In this document: one piece after another, positions 18,824-27,246 of the stretch
Numbering within the stretch: the first letter of the stretch is position 1
How the letters are laid out: every line of letters starts with the position of its first letter
DNA from: an uncultured Sphaerochaeta sp.
GTDB lineage: Bacteria > Spirochaetota > Spirochaetia > Sphaerochaetales > Sphaerochaetaceae
Assembly: GCF_963677075.1 (NCBI RefSeq)
Contig: NZ_OY781873.1
Span: 1,947,715 to 2,011,714, forward strand
Direction: 5' to 3'
Length of the DNA: 64,000 nt
The notes under the pieces: generated by a model
The model's database searches: none
The model's input: the letters and a program-made list of their open reading frames with translations, nothing else
What the model was told of the DNA's origin: nothing
Position numbers and translations under genes: made by a program

Positions 18824-20114
18824 ACTGGTTTCCACGGTCGAACTCATTGGCGAACAATTCGAAGGAAGCACTCCCAGGTGAGAGAAGAATTGCCTGTACC
18901 AGATTCGGCAACTCCTGTTCCTTCACTCGGGCCATCTCATAACTCTGCTGGAGGGCATCTCCCATTGACTTGAAGGGACCGTAATATGGGATATGGTGCT
19001 TCTCAAGCAGAGGAATAAGCTTGCCTCTGGTAAAACTTCCATCGAGCAGGGAGAGACTGCTTGCATGCAGTAGTTCCTCGAGCATTCCTTCAGCTTTGAG
19101 ATTCTTGTCTGTACCGCCGCAGATCAGGTGTACGGCCATGGTTCTGAACTTAGCATAGGAGAAGTGCACTGCCTCGGGAATTGTTGCTGCACTGTCATTG
19201 ACAAACAGGATATTGCCAAGCATACCCAATTGTTCGATTCGGTGAGGAACTCCTTGGAAACTCTGCAGGGCCTTAAGAATACTTTTATATTTGAATCCCA
19301 ATGCAAGCAGAATGGCATAGGCACTCCTGAGATGTGGTTGTTCCTCAAGTACCTTGGCGCTTGCTCTGTCAATTCCACGGATATGTCGTTTGTCCAAGTG
19401 GGTCTGGGTTCTTATCCTGCCCAGCATCACATCAGGGATGACCGCCATTTTGATGTTTCTGGTGAACAGTTGCAGTTTATCCTCAAGATAGCGCTCTATG
19501 GATTCATAGGAGTTCAGATGATCAGGATAGAAGTTGGTAAGTGCACAGAGCTCCATCATCGGTAGCTGTCCGTGCATTGCCTGTACCGTGTCCCGAATTT
19601 GCCAAGATGAGAATTCGCAAACAAGGAATTCGGGAAGTGCTCTTCCTTGCTCGTTCCGTCTTTCCCACTCTCTGAGTATACTGAATCCGCTGATCCCCAT
19701 ATTTCCACACTGCATTGCCTCATACCCATACTCCTGCAGTACATGGGCAACAGCTGCACTGGTTGTGGTTTTTCCTTTGGTTCCTGTGATGCCTATGATC
19801 TTTACCTGTTCACACCAAGGGGAGCTGAACAGCCAGGCAAAGTCATTGACTACCATGCGAGCATATCTGAGCATGGGGTGGTTTGGGGGAATGGCTGGGT
19901 TTTTGACGACAATGTCAGCCCACAGAAAATCTTCTGCTCGATGTGGCCCGGAGATGCACAGTGCCCCTCGTTGGTTGAGATCTTCCATCTCATAACCGAG
20001 ATCACTGGTTCCCTTCAGATCTGTAATTCTTACTTCATCTCCATGGTCGAGGAAGTATGAGGCTGCTGCAAAACCGCCACCATGCATTCCAAGGCCGAAG
20101 ATAAGTACCTTCAT
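18789..20114 (-). CDS. murD: UDP-N-acetylmuramoyl-L-alanine:D-glutamate ligase
   Basis: ATP-dependent Mur ligase adding D-Glu to UDP-MurNAc-L-Ala in the cytoplasm; 441 residues. The Rossmann-like N-terminus is LIFGLGMHGGGFAAASYF. The ATP loop is GITGTKGKTTTSAAVAHVL, ALTNFYPDHLNSYESIERYLEDK is the central domain, and the ligase C-terminus ends in LLSPGSASFELFANEFDRGNQFKNLV, which fits MurD rather than MurC/E/F. The ATG at 20114 follows a GGGGTGG-type site. Its promoter lies at 20136-20164. It is separate from any dcw cluster here. Confidence 0.95.
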   Translation of the reverse strand: MKVLIFGLGMHGGGFAAASYFLDHGDEVRITDLKGTSDLGYEMEDLNQRGALCISGPHRAEDFLWADIVVKNPAIPPNHPMLRYARMVVNDFAWLFSSPWCEQVKIIGITGTKGKTTTSAAVAHVLQEYGYEAMQCGNMGISGFSILREWERRNEQGRALPEFLVCEFSSWQIRDTVQAMHGQLPMMELCALTNFYPDHLNSYESIERYLEDKLQLFTRNIKMAVIPDVMLGRIRTQTHLDKRHIRGIDRASAKVLEEQPHLRSAYAILLALGFKYKSILKALQSFQGVPHRIEQLGMLGNILFVNDSAATIPEAVHFSYAKFRTMAVHLICGGTDKNLKAEGMLEELLHASSLSLLDGSFTRGKLIPLLEKHHIPYYGPFKSMGDALQQSYEMARVKEQELPNLVQAILLSPGSASFELFANEFDRGNQFKNLVGLLLGS

Positions 20115-20135
20115 GTGCCACCCCCGGATGACTCT

Positions 20136-20164
20136 ATAGTAAAAAGAAAGTGCAATTAGAGCAA
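20136..20164 (-). promoter_or_regulatory. murD promoter
   Basis: Minus strand: TTGCTC (20159-20164), 17 bases, TACTAT (20136-20141). Upstream of it, 20187-20219 is an imperfect inverted repeat (nested GGAA/TTCC, TTTC/GAAA and AAGT/ACTT arms) lying between this promoter and the divergent one at 20231. Confidence 0.6.
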
Positions 20165-20230
20165 GTGAAACGCAACTGAAAGCGCAGGAATTTCACATAA
20201 GTGGATACTTGAAATTTCCCAAGTACCCTA

Positions 20231-20259
20231 TTGACGTTGATTTATCTTCCCTGCATAAT
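20231..20259 (+). promoter_or_regulatory. Promoter of the small COX24/AURKAIP1-like gene
   Basis: TTGACG (20231-20236), 17 bases, CATAAT (20254-20259). The predicted transcript starts near 20266 and has a leader of about 66 bases. Confidence 0.6.
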
Positions 20260-20331
20260 AGACCGGTAATTACAAAACCAGTCGTATTCGGGCTCTACCG
20301 AAAATAGAGACGGTTGGTAAGGAGCGCTATA

Positions 20332-20421
20332 GTGCCTTGTGGAAGAAAAAGAAAGAAGCATAAGATTGCTACTCATAAGAGAAAGAAGAAGCTCAGAAAG
20401 AATAGACATAAGAATAAATAG
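20332..20421 (+). CDS. 29-residue basic COX24/AURKAIP1-domain-like protein
   Basis: A very short gene with a GTG start, AAGGAG seven bases upstream, its own promoter and its own terminator. The product begins MPCGRKRKKHKIATHKRKKK and ends in NRHKNK; about two thirds of residues are Lys, Arg or His. The HKxxxHKRKKxLRKxRHK pattern matches the small AURKAIP1/COX24-domain proteins of Bacteroidetes and spirochetes, thought to be ribosome-associated because of the mitochondrial homologues. It sits just upstream of the rpsF ribosomal-protein operon, which suits that role. Function is inferred from pattern and context only. Confidence 0.75.
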   Translation: MPCGRKRKKHKIATHKRKKKLRKNRHKNK

Positions 20422-20456
20422 TCTGTTCAAGTAGACTTATACTTCGTACAATGTAC

Positions 20457-20484
20457 AAAACCGTCGGTCGCTCCGGCGGTTTTT
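20457..20484 (+). terminator. Intrinsic terminator of the small basic protein gene
   Basis: Stem ACCGTCGG/CCGGCGGT with a TCGCT loop, extended by A-T pairs (AAAACC/GGTTTTT), with a TTTTT tail. Confidence 0.88.
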
Positions 20485-20532
20485 CTATGGAAGTCTTAAG
20501 CTGATATAAAGCTTGATGACAGAATGAGATTT

Positions 20533-20562
20533 GTTGACCAATCCATACAATGTATGGTAGGG
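20533..20562 (+). promoter_or_regulatory. Putative promoter of the rpsF operon
   Basis: TTGACC (20533-20538) and TAGGGT (20557-20562), 18 bases apart. A leader hairpin follows at 20580-20599 (ATCCGC/GCGGAT), before the AAGGAGG site of rpsF. It could serve S6:S18 feedback, but the known motif is not clearly matched. Confidence 0.4.
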
Positions 20563-20622
20563 TATGCAGACACCTCTTTATCCGCTCTTGAGGGCGGATC
20601 ATAAAGTCCGTAAGGAGGAACC

Positions 20623-20904
20623 ATGAGAAATTATGAGTTCACTGTTATTTTCAATGCAAACGAAGATAACACACAGGCTGGTTTGGAATTCGTGACCAGC
20701 ACATTTGCAGCTGCTGACGTAGAAATTACCAAGCAGGATGACATGGGCGTCAAATATATGGCCTATGATATCAAGAAGCAGGAAAAGGGACACTATGTCT
20801 ACTTCGAAATGAAGGCAGACCCCAGTAGCATCCTTGGCTTCGAGCAAAAGTTCTTGTTGAACCCGAACATCTTGAAGTTCTTGTTCGTAAACCCTGAGAA
20901 GTAA
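20623..20904 (+). CDS. rpsF: Ribosomal protein bS6
   Basis: Small-subunit protein that binds 16S rRNA as a dimer with bS18; 93 residues. It starts MRNYEFTVIFNANEDNTQ and has YMAYDIKKQEKGHYVYFEM, typical of bS6. It lacks the long acidic tail found in some species. The ATG follows AAGGAGG. First gene of rpsF-ssb-rpsR-membrane protein-rplI-dnaB, the conserved bacterial order linking ribosome and replication genes. Confidence 0.96.
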   Translation: MRNYEFTVIFNANEDNTQAGLEFVTSTFAAADVEITKQDDMGVKYMAYDIKKQEKGHYVYFEMKADPSSILGFEQKFLLNPNILKFLFVNPEK

Positions 20905-20929
20905 AAAAAAAGAGAATGGGAGCAAAACC

Positions 20930-21415
20930 ATGGCAAATGACCTGAATGTAGTCGCATTGGTGGGCCGTCTTACCAGAGATAGCGAGCTTCGCTATTCAAA
21001 TGGTGGTATGGCAATCTGTCGTTTTTCCATAGCAGTCAACCGGAGAAAGAGGTCGGGTGACAATAAATGGGAGGACGAAGCCAACTTTTTCGACTGCGCG
21101 ATGTTTGGCAAGAGTGCCGAATCCCTCAACCAATATCTGGAGAAGGGAAGGCAGGTTTCCATTATCGGTGAGCTTAGGCAGAACCGATGGGAACAAGACG
21201 GCCAAAGTCGGAGTCGGGTTGAGATTGCCGTGAATTCGTTGCAGCTCCTCTCGAGTCCCGGTTCTACAGATGGTAGAAACACCTCTCGTCAGAGTGAACA
21301 ACCACAGATGAGAAACCAGGGGTCATACGGGTCACGACCTGCTCCCCAGGCTCCCGCCTCTCCCTTGGATATCGGCGGTCCTGAGCAGTTTGACGATGAC
21401 CAGATCCCATTCTAA
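20930..21415 (+). CDS. ssb: Single-stranded DNA-binding protein
   Basis: Binds ssDNA at replication and repair sites; 161 residues. The OB fold covers about residues 1-105 (LNVVALVGRLTRDSELRYSN; CRFSIAVNRRKR; FDCAMFGKSAE). A flexible Gln/Ser/Pro/Gly-rich linker follows, and the acidic tip is FDDDQIPF, which recruits partner proteins; it has one extra Gln relative to the common DDDIPF. It lies between rpsF and rpsR as in many bacteria. Confidence 0.97.
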   Translation: MANDLNVVALVGRLTRDSELRYSNGGMAICRFSIAVNRRKRSGDNKWEDEANFFDCAMFGKSAESLNQYLEKGRQVSIIGELRQNRWEQDGQSRSRVEIAVNSLQLLSSPGSTDGRNTSRQSEQPQMRNQGSYGSRPAPQAPASPLDIGGPEQFDDDQIPF

Positions 21416-21458
21416 GACTCTGCCTATTGGCAGATGATGTTGCAAGGAGAAACATATA

Positions 21459-21743
21459 ATGCGCGATGACGATAACGATTCCATGAATAATGACGGAAGA
21501 AACGGAAGAGATAGAAGAGGGGGCGGACGCAAACCCAGTTTCAGAAAGAAAGTTTGCAAGTTCTGTACCCAGAACCTTACTCCCGATTACAAGAATCCTG
21601 ATATGCTGCGACGCTACATAACCGAGCGTGGCAAGATTCTTCCTGCCCGTATCACCGGTTGCTGTGCAAAGCACCAGAGGGCTGTTACTACTGAGATCAA
21701 GAAGGCACGTGTACTTGCGTACCTTCCGTTTGAGAAGAAGTAA
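21459..21743 (+). CDS. rpsR: Ribosomal protein bS18
   Basis: Partner of bS6 on the 30S platform; 94 residues. The N-terminal 25 residues are rich in Asp, Asn, Arg and Gly (an extension). The core begins [38 protein letters not shown] and continues [24 protein letters not shown]. The CxxC and CC cysteines make it the zinc-binding (C+) form. AAGGAG precedes the ATG. Co-transcribed with rpsF and ssb. Confidence 0.97.
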   Translation: MRDDDNDSMNNDGRNGRDRRGGGRKPSFRKKVCKFCTQNLTPDYKNPDMLRRYITERGKILPARITGCCAKHQRAVTTEIKKARVLAYLPFEKK

Positions 21744-21758
21744 CTTGTGTTGGGTGCC

Positions 21759-22727
21759 ATGAACCAGCCAGATACAAAGATGTTGAAACAGGTGTTGTTC
21801 CTGACAGTGGTAAGCTATGCGCTCTCTCGCTTGTTGATCGGAAACCTGCTCTTCACCATCCCTCTGATGGTTCTCGCACCGAAGTTTTCCAGTCGTAAGG
21901 AAGCGTTATTTCCTGTTGGCTTGGTAGCTGCCTTGTTGGTGATTACTGAGTTTTTCAGGGCAGAAGGGGCCTTAAGTAGCCCCGAAGGACGCCTGTTGCT
22001 TGTGATTGGAATGTTCATCCCGATTGTGCTCTTGGTAGCCAGTGCAGTATGGATTGCTCTGGATGACAGGCGTACATTCTACCGCTATCTGGCATCATCC
22101 ATGTTTGGGATTGTTGCTTCGGTTGTGGTGGTTATTTGGTTTACAAGACCTAACGAGGCGCTCCAGAGGGTAGACTCAGCAATGTTTGAGACCTTTCGCA
22201 CGCTCCTCGGAGGGACAACTGGTGGAACACAACCATCCCTTGAAACACCTGGTGTTGCATTGGAAGGTTTGTACCGGATGTCGGTAATGGCAATAGGGGC
22301 CATGTTGGCTCCGCTCTGTATGGTATTGGTTGGGTTCACGTCTTTTATGGCAATGAGCTACCAAGCCCGTTTCGATGGTTCTTTCAATGTACGGGTTTCC
22401 CGTTGGAAGGTACCGGAAGTCACCCTCTGGGTGTTTCTCGGTTCCTGGACACTGGTCCTACTGTTGATCCTGGCAAAAGCAACCTACCTGTATAGGGCAC
22501 TTGCTTTGCAAGCAGCACTGGCAAGTAGTGTGCTGTATGCAGTACAAGGAATGGCGATTGTAGTACATGTAGTATTGCGAAAAGGCATTGCTGTAAATAC
22601 GACCCGCTTGTTCTCCACACTGTTCCTCTTGGCGTTCTTGATACCTGGGGTGAATGTACTGGTTGTCTTTGTTCTTCCCTTGTTAGGGGTAACGGAGACT
22701 TGGATTATGTATAGACGTAATGAGTAA
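21759..22727 (+). CDS. Polytopic membrane protein in YybS/DUF2232 position
   Basis: Membrane protein of about 322 residues with roughly eight hydrophobic segments and a soluble loop near residues 135-165. Sequence alone does not identify it. Its place between rpsR and rplI, and its layout, match YybS (DUF2232) of Firmicutes, so homology is plausible. No catalytic motif is visible. The start is uncertain: ATG 21759 has no Shine-Dalgarno, while GTG 21747 has AGAAG upstream. The gene ends in TAA inside the ribosome-binding site of rplI. Confidence 0.7.
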   Translation: MNQPDTKMLKQVLFLTVVSYALSRLLIGNLLFTIPLMVLAPKFSSRKEALFPVGLVAALLVITEFFRAEGALSSPEGRLLLVIGMFIPIVLLVASAVWIALDDRRTFYRYLASSMFGIVASVVVVIWFTRPNEALQRVDSAMFETFRTLLGGTTGGTQPSLETPGVALEGLYRMSVMAIGAMLAPLCMVLVGFTSFMAMSYQARFDGSFNVRVSRWKVPEVTLWVFLGSWTLVLLLILAKATYLYRALALQAALASSVLYAVQGMAIVVHVVLRKGIAVNTTRLFSTLFLLAFLIPGVNVLVVFVLPLLGVTETWIMYRRNE

Positions 22728-22739
22728 GGAGTGTATCCT

Positions 22740-23354
22740 ATGAAAATTATTCTGAATCAGGATGTAGTCAACCTCGGTGAAGAGGGAGACGTTGTAGTTG
22801 TAAAGAACGGGTATGCCCGTAACTATCTGCTTCCAAACAACATGGCTGTGATGTTCAACAAAACTAATCAGGCCATTTTTGCAAGCCGTGCCGCAGCTAT
22901 CGAAAAGCGTAAGGAAGAGAAGCGCGCTGCAAGTGCAAGCATGAAAGAGAAGCTTGATAATGTTGAGATTACCATGGTTGTCTCAGCAGGCGAGAGTGGC
23001 AAACTGTTTGGTTCTGTCACGTCTGCTATGGTGCAGGAAGCACTTGCAAAGCAGGGTATCGAAGTTGAACGCAAGAAGATTGAGGTTGCCACTCACTCCA
23101 TCAAGATGGTTGGTACCTATTCTGTACGTGTCCGCTTGTATGAGGACGAGAGTGCAGAGGTCAAGCTTGTTGTTGAAAGTGAAAATGCCTTGAAGAGACG
23201 TCAGGCTGAAGAAGCTAAGGCAAAGGCTGAGGCTGATAAGGCTGAAGCTGTCAAGGCTGCACAAGAGGCCAAGGCTGCTGAGGCTGTTGAGGAAGCTGCT
23301 AATGCAGAAGAAGCTAGCAGTGAAGAGGCTGAAGCCGAGAAAGTAGAAGAGTAA
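22740..23354 (+). CDS. rplI: Ribosomal protein bL9 with extended Ala/Glu/Lys tail
   Basis: Large-subunit protein at the base of the L1 stalk. Residues 1-149 are normal bL9: MKIILNQDVVNLGEEGDVVVVKNGYARNYLLP is the rRNA-binding N-domain, followed by the long connecting helix and the C-domain. Residues 150-204 are an extra tail made almost wholly of Ala, Glu and Lys with a few Val and Ser, predicted helical and then acidic. Usual bL9 length is about 148. The ATG at 22740 follows AAGGAG. The tail has no assigned role. Confidence 0.96.
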   Translation: MKIILNQDVVNLGEEGDVVVVKNGYARNYLLPNNMAVMFNKTNQAIFASRAAAIEKRKEEKRAASASMKEKLDNVEITMVVSAGESGKLFGSVTSAMVQEALAKQGIEVERKKIEVATHSIKMVGTYSVRVRLYEDESAEVKLVVESENALKRRQAEEAKAKAEADKAEAVKAAQEAKAAEAVEEAANAEEASSEEAEAEKVEE

Positions 23355-23363
23355 GAGAGAGAT

Positions 23364-24749
23364 ATGGCATCGAATAATATGCTGGGGCGCGTTCCTCCTC
23401 AGAACGAAGAGGCAGAACGCGCAGTACTTGGGGCAATCTTGCTCAATGAGAAGGTCCTTGTAGAAGTGACCGATTTCTTGAGCAAGGATGACTTTTATAA
23501 AGTCGCCCACCAGCAATTATTCGCCGCCATCCTTTCATTCAGACAGGAGAGTACCGAAGCACTGGACCTGATTACCCTCAGTTCATATCTGAAGCGTCAA
23601 AATCAGGTGGACCAGTGTGGCGGTCTCTCCTATATTTCCACTCTTACCAGTGATGTCCCTACCACGACAAATGCTGCCTACTATGCGAAGATTCTGAAGG
23701 CATTGAGCCAGAGACGCAAGCTTTTGTTGTTTGCCTCAAAGCTCAAGGATAATGCCTTTGACGAGTCGCAAGAAATTCAGCAAGTCATAGACGAGGGAGA
23801 GCAAACTCTCTCCAAGCTGAACAATGAGACTGCTGGCAGTGATGCATATCAGTCCATCAAGGACCTGATCACCCAAACCATCAGTGATATCGAGTATCGC
23901 AGCACCCACGGGACCAAGAACGGGCTGGATAGTGGATATACTTCTCTGGATTCCATCACCGGTGGGTTCAAGAAACAAGAACTTGTCATCGTGGGAGCAC
24001 GACCTTCCATAGGAAAAACTGCATTTGCACTTTCCATGACACTGAACATGATTACCAAGCTGAAATACCGTGTAGGTTTCTTCTCTTTGGAAATGAGTGC
24101 AGCAAGCTTGATGGAACGTTTGCTTACCGGTCACAGTCGTGTCGATTTTTCCCATATCCGTAAGGCTACCCTGAAAAACAGTGAGATGAGCGCCATCGTT
24201 GATGCATCAGGATTGCTCTATGAATCAGAGCTCTATATCCAGGATACCCCCAACATGAAGCTTATGGAGCTTAGGGCACAAGCGCGAAGAATGAAGTTGG
24301 AGCATGATGTCCAGATTCTCTTTGTTGACTATATCGGCTTGATCGATGCCCAGGCAGATGCTCGCATTCCACGCCATGAACAGATATCCATCATCAGTAG
24401 AAACTTGAAACAGCTTGCCCGAGAGCTGGATGTACCTATTGTCTGTCTAAGTCAGGTAGGGCGTCAGGCAGACGGTGTTGAGCCAAAACTCAGTGACCTG
24501 AGAGAGAGTGGATCCATCGAGCAGGATGCTGACGTAGTCATCCTCCTTCACCGTGAGGTCGGCAAAAACCGTACCGATAGTGAGGAAGAACGTCAGAAGA
24601 ACAACATCCAGGAAACAAAGATCATCATGGCCAAGAACAGGAATGGTGAGACTGGTGTGTTCTCACTGGCATTCGTAAGCAATATTGTTCGTTTTGAGGA
24701 GATGGAGTTCAGTCACAAGTATGTGGCCGGGAACAATCCTAACGCCTAA
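23364..24749 (+). CDS. dnaB: Replicative DNA helicase
   Basis: Hexameric 5'-3' helicase that loads at the origin and drives the fork; 461 residues. The N-terminal domain (PPQNEEAERAVLGAILL) binds primase. The RecA-like domain begins near residue 190 with LDSGYTSLDSITGGFKKQELVIVGARPSIGKTAF (Walker A) and has LFVDYIGLI (Walker B), SQVGRQADGVEPKLSDLRESGSIEQDAD, and MAKNRNGETG near the end. No intein. Last gene of the rpsF operon; its 3' end overlaps convergent rseP by 11 bases. Confidence 0.97.
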   Translation: MASNNMLGRVPPQNEEAERAVLGAILLNEKVLVEVTDFLSKDDFYKVAHQQLFAAILSFRQESTEALDLITLSSYLKRQNQVDQCGGLSYISTLTSDVPTTTNAAYYAKILKALSQRRKLLLFASKLKDNAFDESQEIQQVIDEGEQTLSKLNNETAGSDAYQSIKDLITQTISDIEYRSTHGTKNGLDSGYTSLDSITGGFKKQELVIVGARPSIGKTAFALSMTLNMITKLKYRVGFFSLEMSAASLMERLLTGHSRVDFSHIRKATLKNSEMSAIVDASGLLYESELYIQDTPNMKLMELRAQARRMKLEHDVQILFVDYIGLIDAQADARIPRHEQISIISRNLKQLARELDVPIVCLSQVGRQADGVEPKLSDLRESGSIEQDADVVILLHREVGKNRTDSEEERQKNNIQETKIIMAKNRNGETGVFSLAFVSNIVRFEEMEFSHKYVAGNNPNA

Positions 24750-26130
24750 GGGCAAGAAAATGCCTCACATCAGCAAGCGTTAAAATCAAGAATAGTACAA
24801 TGACAAATGCAACTCCCATGAGTTGGAGATGATAGTAGGTTCTCGGTTTCATCTGTTTTCCGGTAATCCACTCCAATCCTGCTATGATAACCTGTCCACC
24901 ATCAAAGGCAGGGATAGGGAGTAGATTGACCACTGCAAGGGAGATGGAAACCACTCCCATGAGATACAACAATCCTCGTATACCACTTGCTGTGCTGCTC
25001 TCAAACCCGAGGGTGGTGATATCCCCGATCATCAGTGCGGAACGAGCCATGCCTGTAACTTCGGAGCGGAGGTCTGTATCCCTTCGTGAAACCAAGTTAC
25101 GCAGAGATGCAATGGTCTCTTCTGCAACATTCCACCCCTTGCGAATCCCACCTATGAGACTGAACCGCTCATTCTCGCCCTCTTTAGTCTCTACTGCGAG
25201 TGTAAACCCAAGGTCGATTGATCCCATTTCATTGCGACCTGGCGTGAAGTGTAAGTCCCTCTTCTGTCCGTTTGTATCCTCAACGGTAATCGAGATTTCA
25301 TCCTCTGTATGGTCGTTCAGCACGGTAAGCAGATCGAGTTGGTTCATGACAGGGATATCGGCTACAGAAACTATTACATCCCCTTCTTGCAATCCTTGGC
25401 TGTAGGCAGGGCTCCCATAGCGTACTGATCCTACCTGCAGTTCCTGTATCGGGGTCAAGCCGTATCGATATCCTCCATCAGGTTTTGGGGTTCCCTGTAC
25501 CATGAACATGAAGGTAGCTCCCTCTCGCTTAATGGTGAACTGCTCAAGCCCCTGGCTTTCAGAAAGCTGTGCCTCCAGTGCTTGCCAGTCATCAATCGGT
25601 ATTTCACCTAGGGCGATGATCTTGTCACCTTTCCGTATCCCGGCCTCATAGGCTGGGCTTTCCTGGTTGTTGAATAGGGAAGGGTATTCAGCAGTGGTGG
25701 CAACCACTGCCTCATTGGTGATGACCTGTGTAGGCAGGCTGGCAAGTATGGCATATAGGAGTGCGGCAAAGAGAAGATTGGCTATCGGTCCACTGAGATA
25801 GGTAAGCACTCTACGTGCTGGGTGAGCGGAGAAGAGCGACCCTTCCTCAGTGTGTGTGAATTGTTTCTGCTTGTGAATTAGTGCTTGGCTCAGGTCATCA
25901 GACCCCTTGAGTCGACAATACCCGCCCAATGGAAATAGGCTTATCCGGTATTCAGTACCTTTGTGCTGGGTAGCTAGGAGCTTTGGACCAAGACCGAACG
26001 AGAACACCTCGACATCTATCCCATTGAGTTTTGCGGTCACTAGATGCCCTATTTCATGGATGACCACTACAATGGTTATTCCGACCAATCCTATGAGATA
26101 TTTCATAAGGATGGCAGCTATTCCACTCAT
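24739..26130 (-). CDS. rseP: RseP/site-2-type M50 intramembrane metalloprotease
   Basis: Zinc protease that cleaves membrane-bound substrates such as anti-sigma factors or signal peptides; 463 residues. HEIGH lies in the first membrane helix near residue 25, GGYCRLKG follows, and two PDZ domains occupy the central region (about 150-310). NLLPIPAFDGGQV in the third helix supplies the Asp ligand. The start overlaps the dxr stop by four bases. It ends the frr-uppS-cdsA-dxr-rseP run. The substrate is not apparent. Confidence 0.95.
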   Translation of the reverse strand: MSGIAAILMKYLIGLVGITIVVVIHEIGHLVTAKLNGIDVEVFSFGLGPKLLATQHKGTEYRISLFPLGGYCRLKGSDDLSQALIHKQKQFTHTEEGSLFSAHPARRVLTYLSGPIANLLFAALLYAILASLPTQVITNEAVVATTAEYPSLFNNQESPAYEAGIRKGDKIIALGEIPIDDWQALEAQLSESQGLEQFTIKREGATFMFMVQGTPKPDGGYRYGLTPIQELQVGSVRYGSPAYSQGLQEGDVIVSVADIPVMNQLDLLTVLNDHTEDEISITVEDTNGQKRDLHFTPGRNEMGSIDLGFTLAVETKEGENERFSLIGGIRKGWNVAEETIASLRNLVSRRDTDLRSEVTGMARSALMIGDITTLGFESSTASGIRGLLYLMGVVSISLAVVNLLPIPAFDGGQVIIAGLEWITGKQMKPRTYYHLQLMGVAFVIVLFLILTLADVRHFLALRR

Positions 26131-27242
26131 AGGTAACTTCTTGCAATATTCCGGGCTTGTTTGTCAAGGGCGAGGGTCTCTTCAAAACTCCCTACGCTCT
26201 CACTCCATGCATGTTCCAGCGTCCTCTGGACTACCTCGATCATCTTGGGATAGGAAATATCTCCTTTCAGGAAGGCATGTACAGCTATCTCATCCGCTGC
26301 ATTGAAAGCAAGGGCAGAGGAGCCTCCTCTTCGTAAAATGGAGAACGCCAAGGAAAGGAGAGGGAACCGCTCATAGTCGGGTTTGGAGAAGTGGAGGGTG
26401 AGATCGGTGAAATCCAATGGAGAGACAAGCGATGCATGTCCTGCTCCCAGTGCATTGATGATCGGGAGTGTCATGTCTGGATTGCCCATCTGTGCATACA
26501 CTGCACCGTCTATGGAGCGTACCATGGAGTGTACGATGGACTCTGGGTGGATGACCACCTCAATTGTATCGGCATCTACATTGAAGAGGTATGAGGCTTC
26601 AATTACCTCAAGGGCTTTGTTTGCCAAGGTTGCGCTGTCGATGGTTATCTTCTTTCCCATATCCCATGTGGGATGGGCTAGGGCCTTTTCAACAGTGATG
26701 GAAGCGAAATCCTTCTTTGGCAGAGTCCTGAAAGGACCTCCACTAGCGGTAAGGATCAAGCTTGAAATTGAATTGGGGTCCCTTCCTTTCATCAATTCCC
26801 AGATGGCAGAGTGTTCGCTGTCAACAGGAATGATGGATGCCCCATGTTGCTTTGCTACATCAAAAAGGTAGGACCCTGCACATACCACACTTTCCTTATT
26901 TGCAAGAGCTAGGTCAAATCCGCACCTGAGTGCAGAGAGGGAGGCTTTAAGTCCCTCGAATCCTGCAATGGCATTCAGAACCATATCCGCTTCAAGGGAA
27001 TGTAACATCTCTTCCAGGCCATCGAAGCCTGCATAAGATCTCACTCCCACGATTTCCGTTAAGGTAGATCCAGTGGTGCAGACCGCTTCTGCCTGGAATT
27101 CATGGGCCAAGGAGAGCAATTCTTTTGATCGAGTATTGCTGGAAAGGCCCACCACCTTGAAGGGGAGGGCTTTGCTACGGATTGCCTGAAGTGTCGTGGT
27201 ACCGATACTGCCGGTACAGCCTAGGATAATTATCCGTTTCAT
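26127..27242 (-). CDS. dxr: 1-deoxy-D-xylulose 5-phosphate reductoisomerase
   Basis: Second enzyme of the MEP isoprenoid route, NADPH-dependent; 371 residues. Visible features are the Rossmann start MKRIIILGCTGSIGTTTLQAI, ALANKESVVCAG, the catalytic loop IPVDSEHSAIWELM, GKKITIDSATLANKALEVIEA, and HPESIVHSMV. The ATG at 27242 is the conserved N-terminus; the upstream frame is antisense spill. Between cdsA and rseP as in many bacteria, linking isoprenoid carrier supply to the uppS step. Confidence 0.97.
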   Translation of the reverse strand: MKRIIILGCTGSIGTTTLQAIRSKALPFKVVGLSSNTRSKELLSLAHEFQAEAVCTTGSTLTEIVGVRSYAGFDGLEEMLHSLEADMVLNAIAGFEGLKASLSALRCGFDLALANKESVVCAGSYLFDVAKQHGASIIPVDSEHSAIWELMKGRDPNSISSLILTASGGPFRTLPKKDFASITVEKALAHPTWDMGKKITIDSATLANKALEVIEASYLFNVDADTIEVVIHPESIVHSMVRSIDGAVYAQMGNPDMTLPIINALGAGHASLVSPLDFTDLTLHFSKPDYERFPLLSLAFSILRRGGSSALAFNAADEIAVHAFLKGDISYPKMIEVVQRTLEHAWSESVGSFEETLALDKQARNIARSYL

Positions 27243-27246
27243 ACCA

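Noticed and set aside
19128..19565. 145-codon frame opposite murD
   Set aside because: Shadow of murD: no ribosome-binding site, no recognisable protein, and murD is well conserved.
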